Shown here: positions 22,925-37,454 of the stretch, piece by piece
How the letters are laid out: the number at the start of each line of letters is the position of its first letter
Numbering within the stretch: the first letter of the stretch is position 1
From: Cornus controversa
Lineage: Eukaryota; Streptophyta; Magnoliopsida; Cornales; Cornaceae
Direction of reading: 5' to 3'
Assembly: GCA_026545225.1 (NCBI GenBank)
Contig: CM048846.1
Coordinates: 89,049,270-89,113,269, forward strand
Length of the DNA stretch: 64,000 nt
The notes under the pieces: generated by a model
What the model was told of the DNA's origin: nothing
What the model saw: the letters and a program-made list of their open reading frames with translations, nothing else
Databases searched by the model: none
Program-made: the position numbers and the translations under genes

Positions 22925-25900
22925 TGTATATATATATATATATATACACTAATGTTGGTGTACTGTTTTAGGACTTGAAAATTTTCTCGGGTGTGGTATA
23001 TATGTGTAAATACGTGTATTGATTGAAAATGCAATGTATATATAGGTTGTTGTGAACCAAGAACACAATTTCTCTTGCTTAAAAAAAAAAACATGGTTTA
23101 TCTCTATTGGCTTGGCCCAAATTCGGCCTAAAAAAACTTTTCCTTTTCAAGAAACTTGATTTAAATCACATTTACGAATGTAATGATATAGGATCAAACT
23201 AAGGTTAGTATAATTATTGGAAAAAAAAAAATCAAATTTCATGAATTGAAATTTTCATTTAGCTTCAAGCACGTTTTCAGTTCTTCGATTCAATTTTTGT
23301 CTTTTTGTGTTCCTTTTTGCACAAAAAGAAACTTGTCAAATGTTTAATTTATAAACAATTTCATCTAATTTTTATCAGAAAAAACATTATTACTTCTTTA
23401 GTCATTCTTTCTTATTTATCTAATTGGAATGAAATATGTTTAATATGAGCACTTCAGTTATATGGTTTATCAAATTTCCGAAATCAAGAAATAGCTTGCA
23501 CACTATTGTTCATTTGTTTTCGCGTAAAACGTTTTCATCTAAAAACAATTTGAAAAGATTTTTCATGTAAATTATATTACATAAAAAAATCAATTTCCTT
23601 TTTTACTTTCCAATGTTTTGTTGAATTTTGGAAAATAACTTAAGGTTGGTTTGGTAAAGCTATCATTTTTCTTTTTCAACTTTTTGAAAAATAAAAACTA
23701 AAAATCAACTGTGCTATCAATTCTATCAAAAGCAAAATACGTTTGGTAACATCATCTACTGTCAATTTTAACATTACTACCATAGTCTTAAAAATGAAAA
23801 CTAAACTTGACAGTTTCGTTTTGAAGCTTTCAACTAATTGATTGTCAATTTTTTAACATTGCTTTTATTTTTTCTGAAATAAAAACGCGTTTCTTGTAAT
23901 TTCTCATTTTTTGAAAATGGCAACAGAAAACAAAAAATTGGCCAAATTACCAAAGAGGCCCTTACCAATTCATAAAAAAATGCACAACATACAATTACAT
24001 AATAGTCCACAAATATGAGCATAATAATTTTATATTATCTTTATATATAGGTTGATATATTGAAAGGAAGTATGCTTGCTTATACCCAAAATAAAGATAC
24101 ATAGGCAAGTATATGTATGTGTGTGTATAATGTATGTACACAAATACATAATGGACTTATATATACATTCATTTAAATTTGTATATATTTTAGGCTTATA
24201 CAGCTTTGTTTCAAAATGATATTACCATGTGCATCAAAGAACAGTTGTGTAGTGGCTTGTTTCAGGCCCAAATAAACATGAGCTATGTATAGGTTTGGGC
24301 CTGAAAGGTATATGGATTACCTAACCAAGTTGGTATGGGTCGATTGATAAATTGGGTCACAAGATTGGGATTAGCACCATGATCTTACACATATATTAAG
24401 ACTTGTACCTAATAGAAAAATACAAGATTATATAGATTCATGTCAAAATTCATTTACAATAAACCTATACAATCTGATTTTATTTAATAGTCTGATTTTA
24501 TTTTGTTTTTAGTATGATGGCTTTAATAATTTTTACCAAAAAACATTATAAATTATATACTCATTCTTCTTATTTATCTAGTTGGAGTAAAATGTATTTT
24601 ATATGGGTACTTCTGTTATGCTTTATCTAATTCCCGAAAACAATAAATAACTTGCACAAAAATATTTTGTTTGTTTCAGCAAACAAAATATTGAAAATCC
24701 AGTGCTTTGTTGGAATTTTGAAAATAACTTTCGAATTCATAGAAAGGCACAGCGTATAAGCAGGTATATAATTATAAATAAAAGCATTTTATACTATCTT
24801 AGATATAAGATTAATATATTGACAAGTATTATAAAAATATATATATTGACAAGTGTGGTTACCAGCAAAAAGAAAATATAGATGCATAGGCAAGTATGTA
24901 TAATATATGTACTCAAATACATGTAGGGAGACGATATTCCCACTCCTCTTTTCAACGATTACATTTCACTTTCTTTTCTCTTTTAAAGTAAATGACAAGA
25001 AAATTCTTAAGCTCATTAATTCATTTTCCTTCATCTTATAATACCATAACTATCATTTTCACTAATAAAGCATGTGCATAATTTTCTTTTTCTCTTAAAT
25101 CTGCTTTCATTAAACTAACAAACAATTATCACAACAATTTGATGTGCGCAAAGGCCTATACAAATTTTATGTCATAGTTGTATATTATACCCTTTTTTTT
25201 TTGTTCTTTTCATAAGTTTACTGTTCTTGTGATTTTATTGTCAAAACAATTAGGATTTTTACAATGAAAAAGCTAAATTTCAAGATTCAAAGGCATTCCA
25301 AATTAATTCTTAAAAATCAAAAAGGAAAAAAAAATCGAAAACTAAACTCAAAGTATACAATAAAAAAAGAAAAATAGAAGAAAAAGTTATCACCATCATT
25401 AGCATTGAAGGAGTTAAATGTCTCACAAAAATTTGATAGTCTTCAATACTTTCCGTCCTAACAAGATTAATTACTTTGCTCAACTCAGACATTTCTTCAT
25501 TTATGAGATCTTCCATTGTTACTTTAAAAATTCAATAAGCCATAGAAAAGATAATAGATACAAAGTAGAGAAGAGAGTTTTGAGAGGCTCGAAGCCCAAT
25601 GTTAAGAAAGCGGAAAACCATAAACGGTAATTGGAAAGAAAGTGGATGAAAAAATCATACCATAAATGAAAGAATACTTGTGGTATTTGAAAAAAATAAT
25701 TATTTATTTATAAAGTAAGGCTTAGAGAAGTTTTTTTCTTTAATATTGAAGTGCAATCGTTCAAAAATAGAGTGCAAATATCGCCTCTATACGTATATAG
25801 TGAATTTATATATACATGCATTTAAATATTTGTGTGTACGAGTGTATATGTATATACTATGTTCATATATGTGTGTGTGTATATGCATATTGTTAGGACG

Positions 25901-27767
25901 AATCACGACAAAAGCAAAAACAAAAAAACAACACATCACACAAAATACAAAGATTTAACATATAATATGTATCCATTAAGAAGATCACGAAGAAATTCAC
26001 TATGCAAAAAAGAAAGAAAGAAGATGTACAAGTCTCTCAAATCCTAAAGCGAGTGCATCATTTCTTTCTTTCTATCTCACCCTGTATTTTGGGATTCTCA
26101 ATATTTAATGAAAAATACAAAAAAAAAAAAAAAACTCTAGCACCCTTATTATATACAGGGTTACAATATAGACTACATACCGAATCTAAAACCACAATAC
26201 AAAAACTGAACTCTTGTGGCATGTTTTGAGTCATAACCAGCCGCAATGCGATCCAAACCGAAAAAGAATTTGGGCCACAACTCAACACATACATTTATAT
26301 GCGTGACTGTTTTTCGGTTTTTGGACATTGAGTTTCAAGTGAAATTAAAGAGAAATACTTAAGTCACGACTTTGTAGTTTGTAACCTACTTTGCTGTTCT
26401 TACAAATCGTGTAAAATATTTTACAATCAAGCAAACATTTGAAAATGCTAAAAACATTTTAGGTTGAAACAATAAGATTTATCAATCGAAATAATTGGTT
26501 GAATGCACTAACAAATGAAAGAAATATTCTTTTGAAAAGATGACATCATTCGAATCACATGTGAAAATACCTATAGTTATTGTTTAGTCTTATTATTATT
26601 ATTTATCGTGACAAAAAACTCTCATGTGCTCTCGGACAAACTTGAATCTTCCACCTTTTACTTTGAAAAAAAATGAGATACCATTAGGTGAGAGCCTTGG
26701 TGCTTGTTTCACTGAAAACAAGAAAAAAGTTCAAGAAAATCTGAGGCATGTATAAGTTTGGGCCAGGAAGGTATGCTTCTAGAGACTCTCTTTTTATCAA
26801 TGAAATACCTCCTCTAGATCGATCAATTCATATGCATTGCATTGTTTCTCTTTCATCTACACTGTATTAAAGGAGTTCATCTCTGTATCCATGACCTCAA
26901 AAGTCTCAACCCTAAAGTTAGGAAGACTTCACCACAGAAAAGGAAAATATAAGGATTGTATATATTTATTTCAAAATTCATTTATGCCGCGATTCACAAT
27001 CACCCTCTCATGGAAGTCAGCCACATCTCATGTTAGGCTCTAACTCTGATACCATTTGTAATGGTCTACTCCACCACATGATATGATATTGTCCGCTTTG
27101 GACCCATCTTGCACAATTTTTTTTATTAAATTTTTACTCCCAAAAGGTCTCAACCATTTGGAACAAACACGCCACATATAACCATATTCCTATACAATGT
27201 GGGATGTCACAATAATGATGCGACTCATGGGATAATTTTCATGCTACAAAATTAATTTAATAATTTAAAAGAGAGTGCATGACAAAAATCATTTCTCCGG
27301 TTGATCTCATGATAAATTTTCACCGTATATAAACATACATACAAATAAATGTATGTATATATAGATATCTCATGTATGTATGTGTGTACATAATATGTAT
27401 TTTTTGTTTTTTGCAACTTTTGGAGGGCAAGACTCGAGAGTGTAAGATCCTAGAAACAACTTTTAATTGTTTGAAAATGTTGTTTCTGATTCAAAAATCA
27501 ATGTAATCAGATGTACTTCTTGACATGTTCTCTTTTGGGAGATTGTTTTAGTATGTGTTTGAATGATTTTTATTTTATTTTTTCAATTTTGGAGCAACCA
27601 TTTTTCCTTCCAAACTATATTTGCATTTGATGTGATAATAGAGTCAATTACCAATTAAACTGAAAATTAATTTCGAAAGTACTCTAAGAACTGTGAATAA
27701 TTGTCACAGTGGACTGTCACATAAAATCAACAATATGTAGTGAGAAAAAGCTATCATAAGGGCACTT

Positions 27768-27967
27768 TCATGTGAGTTTGTAGCATACTGACACCATTCT
27801 CTAAAATGTGCTATGCTTATGCTCCTTTTGCTGATTTAGAGTCAATTTAAGTTGAAAATTTGTTTTCCCTTTCATGTGAGTTTGTGACATCACTCTCTAA
27901 AATGTGAGTTCACTCTTAGTGAGCTAAGCTTATGATTTAGAGTCAATTTAAGTTGAAAATTTGTTTT
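27768..27967. repeat. Imperfect direct repeat, about 95 bp per unit
   Basis: Two units share CTTTCATGTGAGTTTGT, CTCTAAAATGTG and GATTTAGAGTCAATTTAAG with TTGAAAATTTGTTTT. Small insertions separate them. Confidence 0.7.
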
Positions 27968-30900
27968 TATGAGGGTGTTTGGTATTAATAAATCCTCATG
28001 TTATCTCTTAGTCTTGGAGTATTTGAAACTAAATTTGATATGACAACTTATCTAACATAAATTATTGAGATCTATACTGTATTATAATAAAAAAAACAAG
28101 TGGCTTTGAGGCACGGATCTTTCTAAAATTCTCTCCCTAGCTATCACATCTTTGGTTCTGCTAGAATGTCAACTTCATAGTCGAAATGTAAATGATGAAA
28201 GGTAACCTAAAAAATTCTTCAATTGGTGCTGCAGGGGGTATAGACTTGAGATTGTTAGATTTATTTTAATAAAAATCAAATATAACTTTGTTTAATTTCA
28301 TTCTAATTAATATAATTACTATTATTATATTTAAGTATTATATTAATAATTGAAAACGGTTTTTTATTCTTATGAGTATAAAGGTTGTGAGACACATACA
28401 TGGTGAATATGAGTGATTTCTAAATATTTTTTATCTCTTATTTTCTGTAGTATTTTAGCTATTAAGTTTGGTACAACTTTCATCCAAATGATTTTTATTG
28501 CTCAACATCTTCCATTATAATGGAGAGTATGTCCTTCCTATGTTTTGAAATAATAGAAAATAGCATATTTTCTTGCTAGGTAGGGATATTGCAAGGTGTC
28601 CATATATATTTTCCTTATAAACTAAACAATATTTGGATATGACGAAAACACTTTCTTTCCTTTCAAACTCGTTCTGATGAGTAAAAATAGAAAATGCAGT
28701 GGGCTAAAAACACTCTCTATCAAAGAAAACTAGAAAAGAAAGAACAATCTCTTCTCCTTGATTAGAATGCTTTGTACAAAAGGTGTATATATATACAAGA
28801 ATTTTTCATCAAATTAAATCTCCTGAAATTTGCTAGTCTCTTTAAAAAGATACAATAACTAAACTAAATCTCTTAAAATCTGCTAGAATAGAGTATTCTA
28901 GAAAGATTTAGTATGTAATACTTCCAACTTCTTCCAAATTATCTGTTTTCAATAGAGGACAGCTTGATCACTAAGATGAAACAATAAGTTGTGATTCTTT
29001 GGCCATTAACTTGATTCTTTTTTGTATTAGATGACTATATAGTTTCTTCAGAGGTTGTCTTTATTACTTTATAATATCTACATAATGTCTCATCCTGCAT
29101 ATAAATCAATCAATAGTTAAACAATCTCTCTCTACTGAAAACTATTAATGTCATTTCTTCCAGCAATAATGAAGCCATCTCTTCCTGTAATTGCTTTAGC
29201 AAGTGTACATTATAAATGTTTTTGCAATAAATGGTATATGCAAAATATCTTCCTTAGCTATCACAAATTACCCATTTGGTCACATCACTGATAACATATT
29301 AATTATTGGACATCTAAATCTTCTTCCATGTTTATTTGGACACAGATCATCACTGGCCTTGTCATGTTGAAATTTTAACATGCATCTTTAGTGTTACCAA
29401 AAATTGACAGAAAAAAAAACATAAACACACGAATTTACGTGATTTACCTAAAACTAGGGTTATGTTCACGAAGTCGCCAAAATTTCACTATCATAAAAAG
29501 CAAAACAATTACATAATTCATATTGATAAAAGTTTTAGATTTCCTATTAGTTAGCAGATGTTGTCTCTATGATATTGTGAGAGTTTATTTTAGCTTCTAT
29601 GCTTCTAGAGGCTCATTACATATATAGTAGCTTTGGTATAGATTTTATTGCCAGTACATTAGTGTTGTTCATCAAACTAGACTATAATTCTAATATTAGA
29701 CTAGTTATATAGCTCTAGCAGGCATGCATTACAAATCATATAAGTTAAATTATAAATCAGATGAATAGTACTTTATTAGCTAATTAAGTCAAAAATGAAA
29801 ATCTCATCGTTGTAGGAAGTAAAGATTCTATTACAAGGTAAGACGCGTATTATATGATTTTGACATTGATTAGATTTGATCTTGTAACAATAATTGTTTT
29901 GCCCAGAGAGCAACTCCTAAATTAGAATAGGCAAACCCATTTTCATTTTAGTTGAGTAAAGATTTAGCTCATATTGTGCCACCTTAACCGCATTGATAGA
30001 GGCCTCTAATGAGAGTAAGTCGGTGCGACGTAGGACAAGACTTCTTTGACGTTCTATCTCACTTAAACTCATTGTGTGAAATCAGATAAGAGAGACTCTA
30101 TCATACTTTAATATCACTTGTAATGGATCAGACGTGATTCAAAATTTTAACTTGAAGCTATCTTTTCATCTCATAAGTCGAAGACTTTCCTCGTCCATAT
30201 CTAACATAAGACAAGCCTTTTTTTGAAACATGTCAGTGTTGATCATAGAAAAATTATTAGATAGTCTCAGAATCATTGATTTTAGCCAATTATCACCTGA
30301 AACGTAAACAAAAAAAAACTAAAAGAGTTGACACAACTTATTTTTTGTTTGTGTGTCAAGTGATAATTAGCTCTAAATCAATGTTTTTGAAATTACCTAA
30401 TAATTTCTCGACGAACGTATCGTAAAACAATATCATTAAAGATGGCCTTCACTGGTGACAAGCCTAATTGATTTTGTAAGTGTTGATTTTTATTCAAACA
30501 AGATTTTAATGGGTCCGATTGATCATCGGTGCATCCACGTTCGCGGACAAGTAAGGGGTTCGATAAAGTCATGGTACTTTTGTGGATATAGTTATGCCCA
30601 TTTATAGTTGTCTAGCACATGGTTAGATCCTAAATGTCAATCTCATAACAGTGACAACAAGATTTTTTGTATTTATTTATTTATACAAGGCAACAAATCA
30701 AGTGAAAACAATTGAATTAGCCCCCACTAATTGATGGTTTGTTATTCCATATTTGAACCCTCTAATCGGTATCTTATGATAATCATGAAACCCAATTAAT
30801 CAATTTTGGACACATAAATTGTATCCTTCTCTCTTTCTTTTTGTTAGTGATGTGAAATAATTCACAAGCAATACATGTTTAAGACAACACAAGTCATTTC

Positions 30901-31104
30901 CATTCTCTCATAAATGCGAGCACTATGCTATAATGCACATAACGTAACCACATGAACAGTCTTTGGTAAGCAAAAAGTGGTTCAATAGAGCAAAATTAGC
31001 CAACAACGCATTCCTGTGGATCACAATGATTCAAATAATACATCATTGCACTTGCAAAGCTCACACAAGTACATGAACATACATACATGCATTGTTTTAG
31101 GGGT

Positions 31105-31105
<1 letters not shown>

Positions 31106-31175
<70 letters not shown>
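31106..31175. repeat. (CT)n(AT)n compound microsatellite
   Basis: About 42 bp of CT repeats run directly into about 28 bp of AT repeats. A related TA/GA compound tract lies at about 32137-32178. Confidence 0.9.
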
Positions 31176-31178
<3 letters not shown>

Positions 31179-32543
31179 GTGTATCACGTTGATACAACTT
31201 TATCAAAGATGTAGTTGTAACTAATTCTAGGCCACGCGTACGACTTCTCTGTTAAAAGAAGACCAATCGGTGTGTGCTTAATTACCCATTTGTCCCATCC
31301 TAAGTCTTAATTATTAACCTTTGATGGAGGTGTAACTTGGATGGGCAACCTGACCGCCAAAGGTGGTTCGGTGTATCAATAGAAAATTTTCTAGAACAAC
31401 TTGTAAACTCAAACAAGTTGTGTAATTTGCAACTTGAATCATCAATCGAATCCAATTTAATTTAAAAATCGAGATGTAATTGAATTTTGAAGTTGAAAAG
31501 TAACTCTAACTCGATCGTGTCACCAAATAGCAATCAAACTGAATTTGATTTTTTCAACTCAAATTCAATCTTATTTCAAAGTTGCAAAAGCAAAATAAGT
31601 TCAAGTATGTTGAAAGTTTTATACCTTCTATTGGACCTTGATCCATCAAAGTTGGACCACCATATATAACACCACGATAACAGAGCTATTTGGTATAAGC
31701 GAAATATTTTGTCTTTTTTTTTTTAATGCGTATTGGGTAAAAAGCATTTAATATTCTATGGTTAGAAATGATTGGAGATTGAAACGTGGTCCAACTAGTA
31801 ACATGGCTCAATCTTATGGACTTTTCGTCTTTATCGATTCACTAGTATCTGATTCCCTTATATACACACACACACAAACACACGCACATATATATATATT
31901 ATAAATTTCTTATACGTACGTAGTCCAATGTTGACCTATTTAGCTTGTTTCTTTCTAACCAATTCATTCAGTTATAGTTATGCAGTAGTCTAACTTTATG
32001 TATTCACATGAATATTATATCCATGGTAGTTTTTTAAGCTTTACATTTGTCTTCACTCGAGTTCTCTGTTTCTTTTGTCTTTAGATAGTCTTTGTTCCCA
32101 TCTCATATATGTATGTTTGTGTGGGTAATACATGCATATATATATAGATATATATATATAGAGAGAGAGAGAGAGAAAGAGACAGAAAGCTTTAATTCAA
32201 AATATGGCTTTAACTTAAATATAGATAATTTAGTAGTATATATCAACACTTCTGCACTCGCTTTCTCTATAACCATTGGCACTGACAAACAGAACTATTC
32301 CCAATGGTTCTTAGAGTAACAGGCCGAGGTTGTATTTTACAAACAAGTCAAAAAAAACCAAAACAAAGTAAAAGTAAAAATAAAATGGAGGGAAGACAAA
32401 AAAGCCAAGAAAAGTAAGTCATAGAAATACATAATCTTGACTTCTTGTACCCTACTTTACTTCCCTCATTTTCTACCCATATTGTGACATATTAAAATTG
32501 ATCACCAAATTGAGTAAATAAGGTGTTGTTTGGCTTTAATTAA

Positions 32544-33039
32544 TCAGCAACGAGAACCCTTTCTGCAATTGAGTGTACCGGCATTCATCGTGATCGGACC
32601 CACCAGAGAAGATGGTCTTGCACCCAGGCTTGAAGCCCTAGCATAATTTGATGAAGCACCACCACCTGATGGTGTGAAATATGCACCATTTAACATCAAG
32701 TCCCCTTCAGACCTCCAATTCCAATTCTTCCATTGACTTTCTGGTGCATCCTCATGTTTGGTCACCTGCATATCAATTTATTAACTATGTTACAAAAAAA
32801 TATTCACACACACACACACATATATGTACTTATATCATCAAGTATAGGAGCTAGGGTTATATAAGGGTTGTCACCTCTTTGCTGAATCTGTTATCTGGTG
32901 CAAGAAATCTGTTGCCTTGGCTGTTTATGGTTGGGGAAGCACTCCCTCCAATGGCATACATTTCCCAATGGGTGTAGTCATTGTTCACCACATGGAAGTA
33001 ACCATGTCTGCATCTGCATAAGTTAAAACAACATGTTAT

Positions 33040-33073
<34 letters not shown>

Positions 33074-33209
33074 TATTTTAGAGGAATGCTAACAATAACC
33101 ATTCAGTGTCATAACCATATACTCACCCATCAGAAAATGGGGGTCCATGATAAACTACATAGCTTATAGTAGGGTATAGATAACTTATATAGACCTAATC
33201 ATCATCATC

Positions 33210-33250
<41 letters not shown>

Positions 33251-34077
33251 TAGTGGAAGTACTTTTATTGGTTTTCTACTTTACCTAGGCATTCTTTGAA
33301 CAAGTCCTTCTCCAAAGTGATTGAAGGCAATAGTGACTTGCATGTTCTTGTCTTGAGTGTAGGAATCACTGTGGCCCAAAAGCATGACCTTATCATGGTG
33401 GGTCATGTAATTGTTTGAAATGGTGATAGCACTGGACCCATGAATGGCATCAATCAACCCATCATGGCAGTTTGACAATGAGCAATGGTCCACCCAAACA
33501 TGACTCCCACCAAAGATGGACACCCCATCACCGTCGGATATGGTCCTAAACCCATAGTGCCGTGGGGAGTCCCTCACCAGAGTGTTCCCTCCCTGCTTGC
33601 AATCATGTATGTTAATTCCATGTATGATAATATTAGTGACGAACTGTATGGTAATGCATGGACCACCAGCAATGTGGACGCTAGCTCCTCTGCCGTCGAT
33701 AGTCTTGAACGAGTTCATAATCAACTCCTCCTTCAGTTTGATCACCATGTCACGAGCAAAAATGATCCACAATGGCTCATCTTGGATCACGGCGTGACGG
33801 AGAGTCCCCGGCTTAGGGTTAACCGGATCATCATCACCGGAGTCGGTAATCACATAGATTTTACCATTTTTCCCACCAATGGCGCCCTTCCCGAACCCGA
33901 TAGCACAGTCGGCCAGCCGCTGCCGGTTCTTCTCCCAATTGGGGTCGCACCGCCAGCAGTCGTCGATCGGATTTCCGGTCCCACAAGAGAGATAGCCCAA
34001 GTTCCTCCTAGAGGCATTGATACTCCTGCATACAAAAAAAAAATGTGGACACATTATAAACCTCGTAACTGACAAAA

Positions 34078-34116
<39 letters not shown>

Positions 34117-34266
34117 CCAACCAAGGATAACATGACAAAGATGCCGAGGTACTTACTTGTGTACTTCTTGTACTACTAATTCAGGGTCTTCAACTGGGGA
34201 GGAGGCAATGAGGGTTGGAGTGAGGACAGAGAAGAGGAGGATGAGAGAGAATGAAGGAATTGCCAT
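32544..34266 (-). CDS. PLL: Pectate lyase (polysaccharide lyase family 1), secreted
   Basis: Cleaves de-esterified homogalacturonan in the cell wall by Ca2+-dependent beta-elimination. Four minus-strand exons: 34266-34157, 34025-33285, 33013-32875 and 32765-32544, with GT/AG borders and compatible phases, giving 403 aa. That is the usual length for this plant group. Residues 1-21 form a hydrophobic signal peptide ([21 protein letters not shown]). The conserved N-region [18 protein letters not shown] lies at about 50-67. Family motifs are GGPCITIQ (157-164), [20 protein letters not shown] (about 200-219, calcium site and WVDH) and [15 protein letters not shown] with CRHG (270 onwards, catalytic Arg region). 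The C-terminus CRKGSRC is typical. It most resembles the Arabidopsis PLL16/PLL19-type clade from memory. All introns contain microsatellites. The gene looks intact. Confidence 0.96.
32875..34156 (-). repeat. Microsatellites in all three pectate lyase introns
   Basis: Intron 1 (34156-34026) contains (AT)n at about 34080-34114. Intron 2 (33284-33014) contains (AT)n at about 33212-33245 and a CATATA-type array at about 33041-33074. Intron 3 (32874-32766) carries a (CA)n tract at about 32803-32820, just outside the span given here. The introns are otherwise short (131, 271 and 109 nt). Confidence 0.85.
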
Positions 34267-34369
34267 TGGCTCTCTTTCTTTCTCCCTGGAGAGAGTGGGG
34301 AGAAACTTTTAGAGAGAGAAATAAGTGAGGGTGTGGGGAGAAGAAATAAGTGAGAGGGGTTTATAAAGG

Positions 34370-34377
34370 GATAAAAA
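34370..34377 (-). promoter_or_regulatory. TATA box of the pectate lyase gene
   Basis: TTTATAAA, about 105 bp upstream of the ATG at 34266. It is followed on the minus strand by a CT-rich leader (CTTATTTCTCTCTCT) typical of plant 5' untranslated regions. Confidence 0.65.
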
Positions 34378-37300
34378 GCATGCGCAATGGCGTGATTAAA
34401 CTAAACATGTGGGGTCCATATCTGCTTCGTGATTACTGATTTTACGGGATTCCATAGCTCTCTTGCTAGTTTGGTTGTTAAGCGAGCAAAGATTAATTAT
34501 TAAAAGGTAACAATTTAGTGATCTCTGTCTAATCTAATATACTATATGCGTATATGAGCCAATCATGGAAGATATGTTAATCCAACACTCTTTAAAGTTC
34601 CTAAAATATAGCTCACGAAGTTGATCTGCTTTGAAACATACAGATAAAAACATTTACCTCCCTCTCAAATTTATTTTCCCATCCATCATTTGCAAATATT
34701 TAAAATTAATTGTTACATACATATATATATATATATATACATATATATATACTTTGAAGAATTTAGTTAGAGAGTTTGTCATGAACTTTTGTTTGCATAG
34801 CACCGACCACTCTTTATGTTGATTGAATTCTTTTTGGATTCATAATAAAATATTAACCACTTCAGAATTTATTTATTTTTTTTGTTAGATTAATGCGACA
34901 AAACTTCACCTCGACTAATCCCTAAGACTTAAGAAGGGCGTCTCCTTACTCCAAACCGAATAAATCACAGAATTATCCGTGGAGGCTTGCCCCTTATGCT
35001 TCCTAAGACACTAGATACAAGTAACCTTACCACTTGAGCCAACCCTTAGGATTCACTTCCGACTTTGTTAATATACCTTAATAGCAAGATTCTCATAATA
35101 CATTCTCTGCAAGTCGAAAGTTCAAATTTCAAAAAAAAAATTATGAAACTATATTCAGTTGGTATAAAATTGTTGTCTTAGAATTAGAATTTTGAACAAA
35201 TTTTTTTCGGATTCTAATTAAAACACTATTTCATACAACCGAAGGTATATGATATGATAATTATCTGGTGGCATTCCAGTAAAAACCTATGTTTTTAGTT
35301 TCTGACTAGTAGATGGATCAAATACCACTATATGGGAGTTTATATATATTCAAATATATCATAGAATTGAAAAGCATACACTTCCTCATTTACAACAAAA
35401 ATAAATGAAAGATAATAATAATTTGTTGGCTTTAAAAAGGGAGATGATGATTTGATGGATATCATTTACAAAGAACACTTGTAGAGATTGCTTAGCCAAA
35501 TAGTATGTTTGGAATTATTGTTTTTTCCATTTAAGACAGTTGGCTTGACAAATACAATTGAATATATCATTTTGTTTACAAAATTATAATGGCAGAGACA
35601 ATGTGGACGCAATCAAATTATGGTTAAAATTAATGTAGAATTTAACACTATGCGTAAGTATAGGACTATATGACACAATTAGAGAGAAATTATGCTAATT
35701 ATTTCACGTAATACTCTATTACTGCTAATAATATCTTTGCTTGTGATAATCGGAAAACACTCTTGTTTTGTTTTCCTATAATTTTTGGTAGCAACACCGT
35801 TAGTAGTCATTTGTCATACCTCATTATTCTCTATTCGATGTTATATATATATAAGGTAGTGATATTTGTGCTCCATAAGACTACTATAACACTCCCAATC
35901 TTATTTTATTAAAAATAAATAACAGTGTTGTCCTTTATTTTAGAATGGAAATCTACTATGGATAACCTCTGTGATGTGCATAATATGTTCTATACATCAA
36001 TGAAATAATAATAAAACTTGAAATCCAAATGTTTGAAACAACAAATGAATACTATATCCTCAATATTTGATCCCAAAAAGGTAGAACAATTAAATTAATG
36101 AAAAAATAGATTTTCTTGTAAAGCTAATCCATAATTCATATGTAGCCCAACACTCTCCTGCAATGAAATTTTTTTCACTAATAAGATATTTGGGTTCTAG
36201 TATTTCAAAAAATCACGAAAGATTCTTATCCATCTTTATTCACAGATAAACATGAAATTTGAAAATGTGTCAAATAGAGAAGTTTTACTTCACGACTCCG
36301 ATGATAGATTAGGTTAAAGAAGAACATAGATAAGTTTCACAAATCCTAAGAATCATTTGGGATAGACTTGTCATTTTATTTAAATTGGAGCCCAAGAGAT
36401 GTTTTGTGGAAGAATTTATATATGATATAAATAAATAAAAAAAGGATATTATACATGGTGTGGAAGAAATGATTGTTCATCGGTGAGTAAGACATCATTT
36501 CTATATATATACTCTATTTAGTTAAGGCGGTTGGAGTTGCTTAATTTTTTCGCCTTTTCATTTTAAAATATTATTATTACAATAAAAAATAAATAAAACA
36601 CAACTAACTCTATCTTATTGTCGTTAATTATACTTTTAGTGGTGCAATATATTTCTAGATTCATGGGACCCTATTTTCTGTCTTTAACTCACATTTTAAA
36701 GGGTGACTTTAAGTATATAGACTTAATTATCCGTATTATCAAATATATGCAAATAAATGAAAGAAAATTATCAAAGCATGTGACTTAATAGTAAAATGAG
36801 ACGTACAATTCAAGTTTTTCTAACATTGTGAGAGAGTTATTTGTCAATAAAAAAAAAACCATGGTCCATCAAGATGGTGATTAGAGTTATAAATAAAACG
36901 AATTTTTAATGGATAATTTGATTTTAGTTCAACTCTTATATTCATTTATTAAGTAAAAGAGTATGGTTTGACTTTAAACTATGAATTTATTTTTTAAAAT
37001 AAATTAAACTTAAATAATGATAGGCCGACTTTTTAACACTAGATAAAATTTTTAAATTTTGTTGAACTTTGCACCCATATATAAATAAAAAAATTAAAAA
37101 CTATAACAAAAATATTTTTAAAAAGGTTCTAAAATATAACATTAAATTGCTTAACAAAATATATATATATATAACATTAAATTTAAAATATTATGCTTAA
37201 GGTACGGAATCATAACATTCCTAAGCCGAAATTCTATGAATTGAAATATAATAAATTAATAGTAATGATACATCATACCTAAAATCCTCGTGACAGTCGC

Positions 37301-37389
37301 ACATGCTTTTGGTCTAAAAATCAAAGTTGATGGTCCTACGGTGCCAACTTTGTTTCTAATCTCTCTGTATATATGTATAATTGTGTCTC

Positions 37390-37448
<59 letters not shown>
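37390..37448. repeat. (GT)n(AT)n compound microsatellite
   Basis: About 19 bp of GT repeats followed by about 40 bp of AT repeats. It creates spurious open frames rich in Ile and Tyr on both strands. Confidence 0.9.

Positions 37449-37449
<1 letters not shown>

Positions 37450-37454
<5 letters not shown>

Larger units (their letters stand above)
22926..32540. other. Gene-poor region with degenerate dispersed repeats
   Basis: AT-rich sequence with no supported gene. Related segments recur: about 23390-24170, 24550-24930 and, more weakly, 25750-25900 and 26740-27400. They share the TCTTATTTATCTA...TTGGA, AAATAGCTTGCACA-type, ATAGGCAAGTAT and GTTTGGGCC..GAAGGTAT words. A direct repeat of about 90 bp lies at 27768-27967. 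A stretch at 27035-27190 with CTCTGATACCATTTGTAATGG and a GTGGGAT end resembles a repeat class common in plants; its type is not determined. Short open frames look random. Confidence 0.45.

Noticed and set aside
25310..25516. A minus-strand frame starting MEDLINEEMSEL
   Set aside because: It turns into a hydrophobic low-complexity tail from AT-rich DNA. There is no family match, no convincing splice sites and no supporting neighbour.
33485..34072. A 195-codon plus-strand open frame
   Set aside because: It is antisense to exon 2 of the pectate lyase gene. The minus-strand frame has all family motifs and proper splice sites, so this is a shadow.
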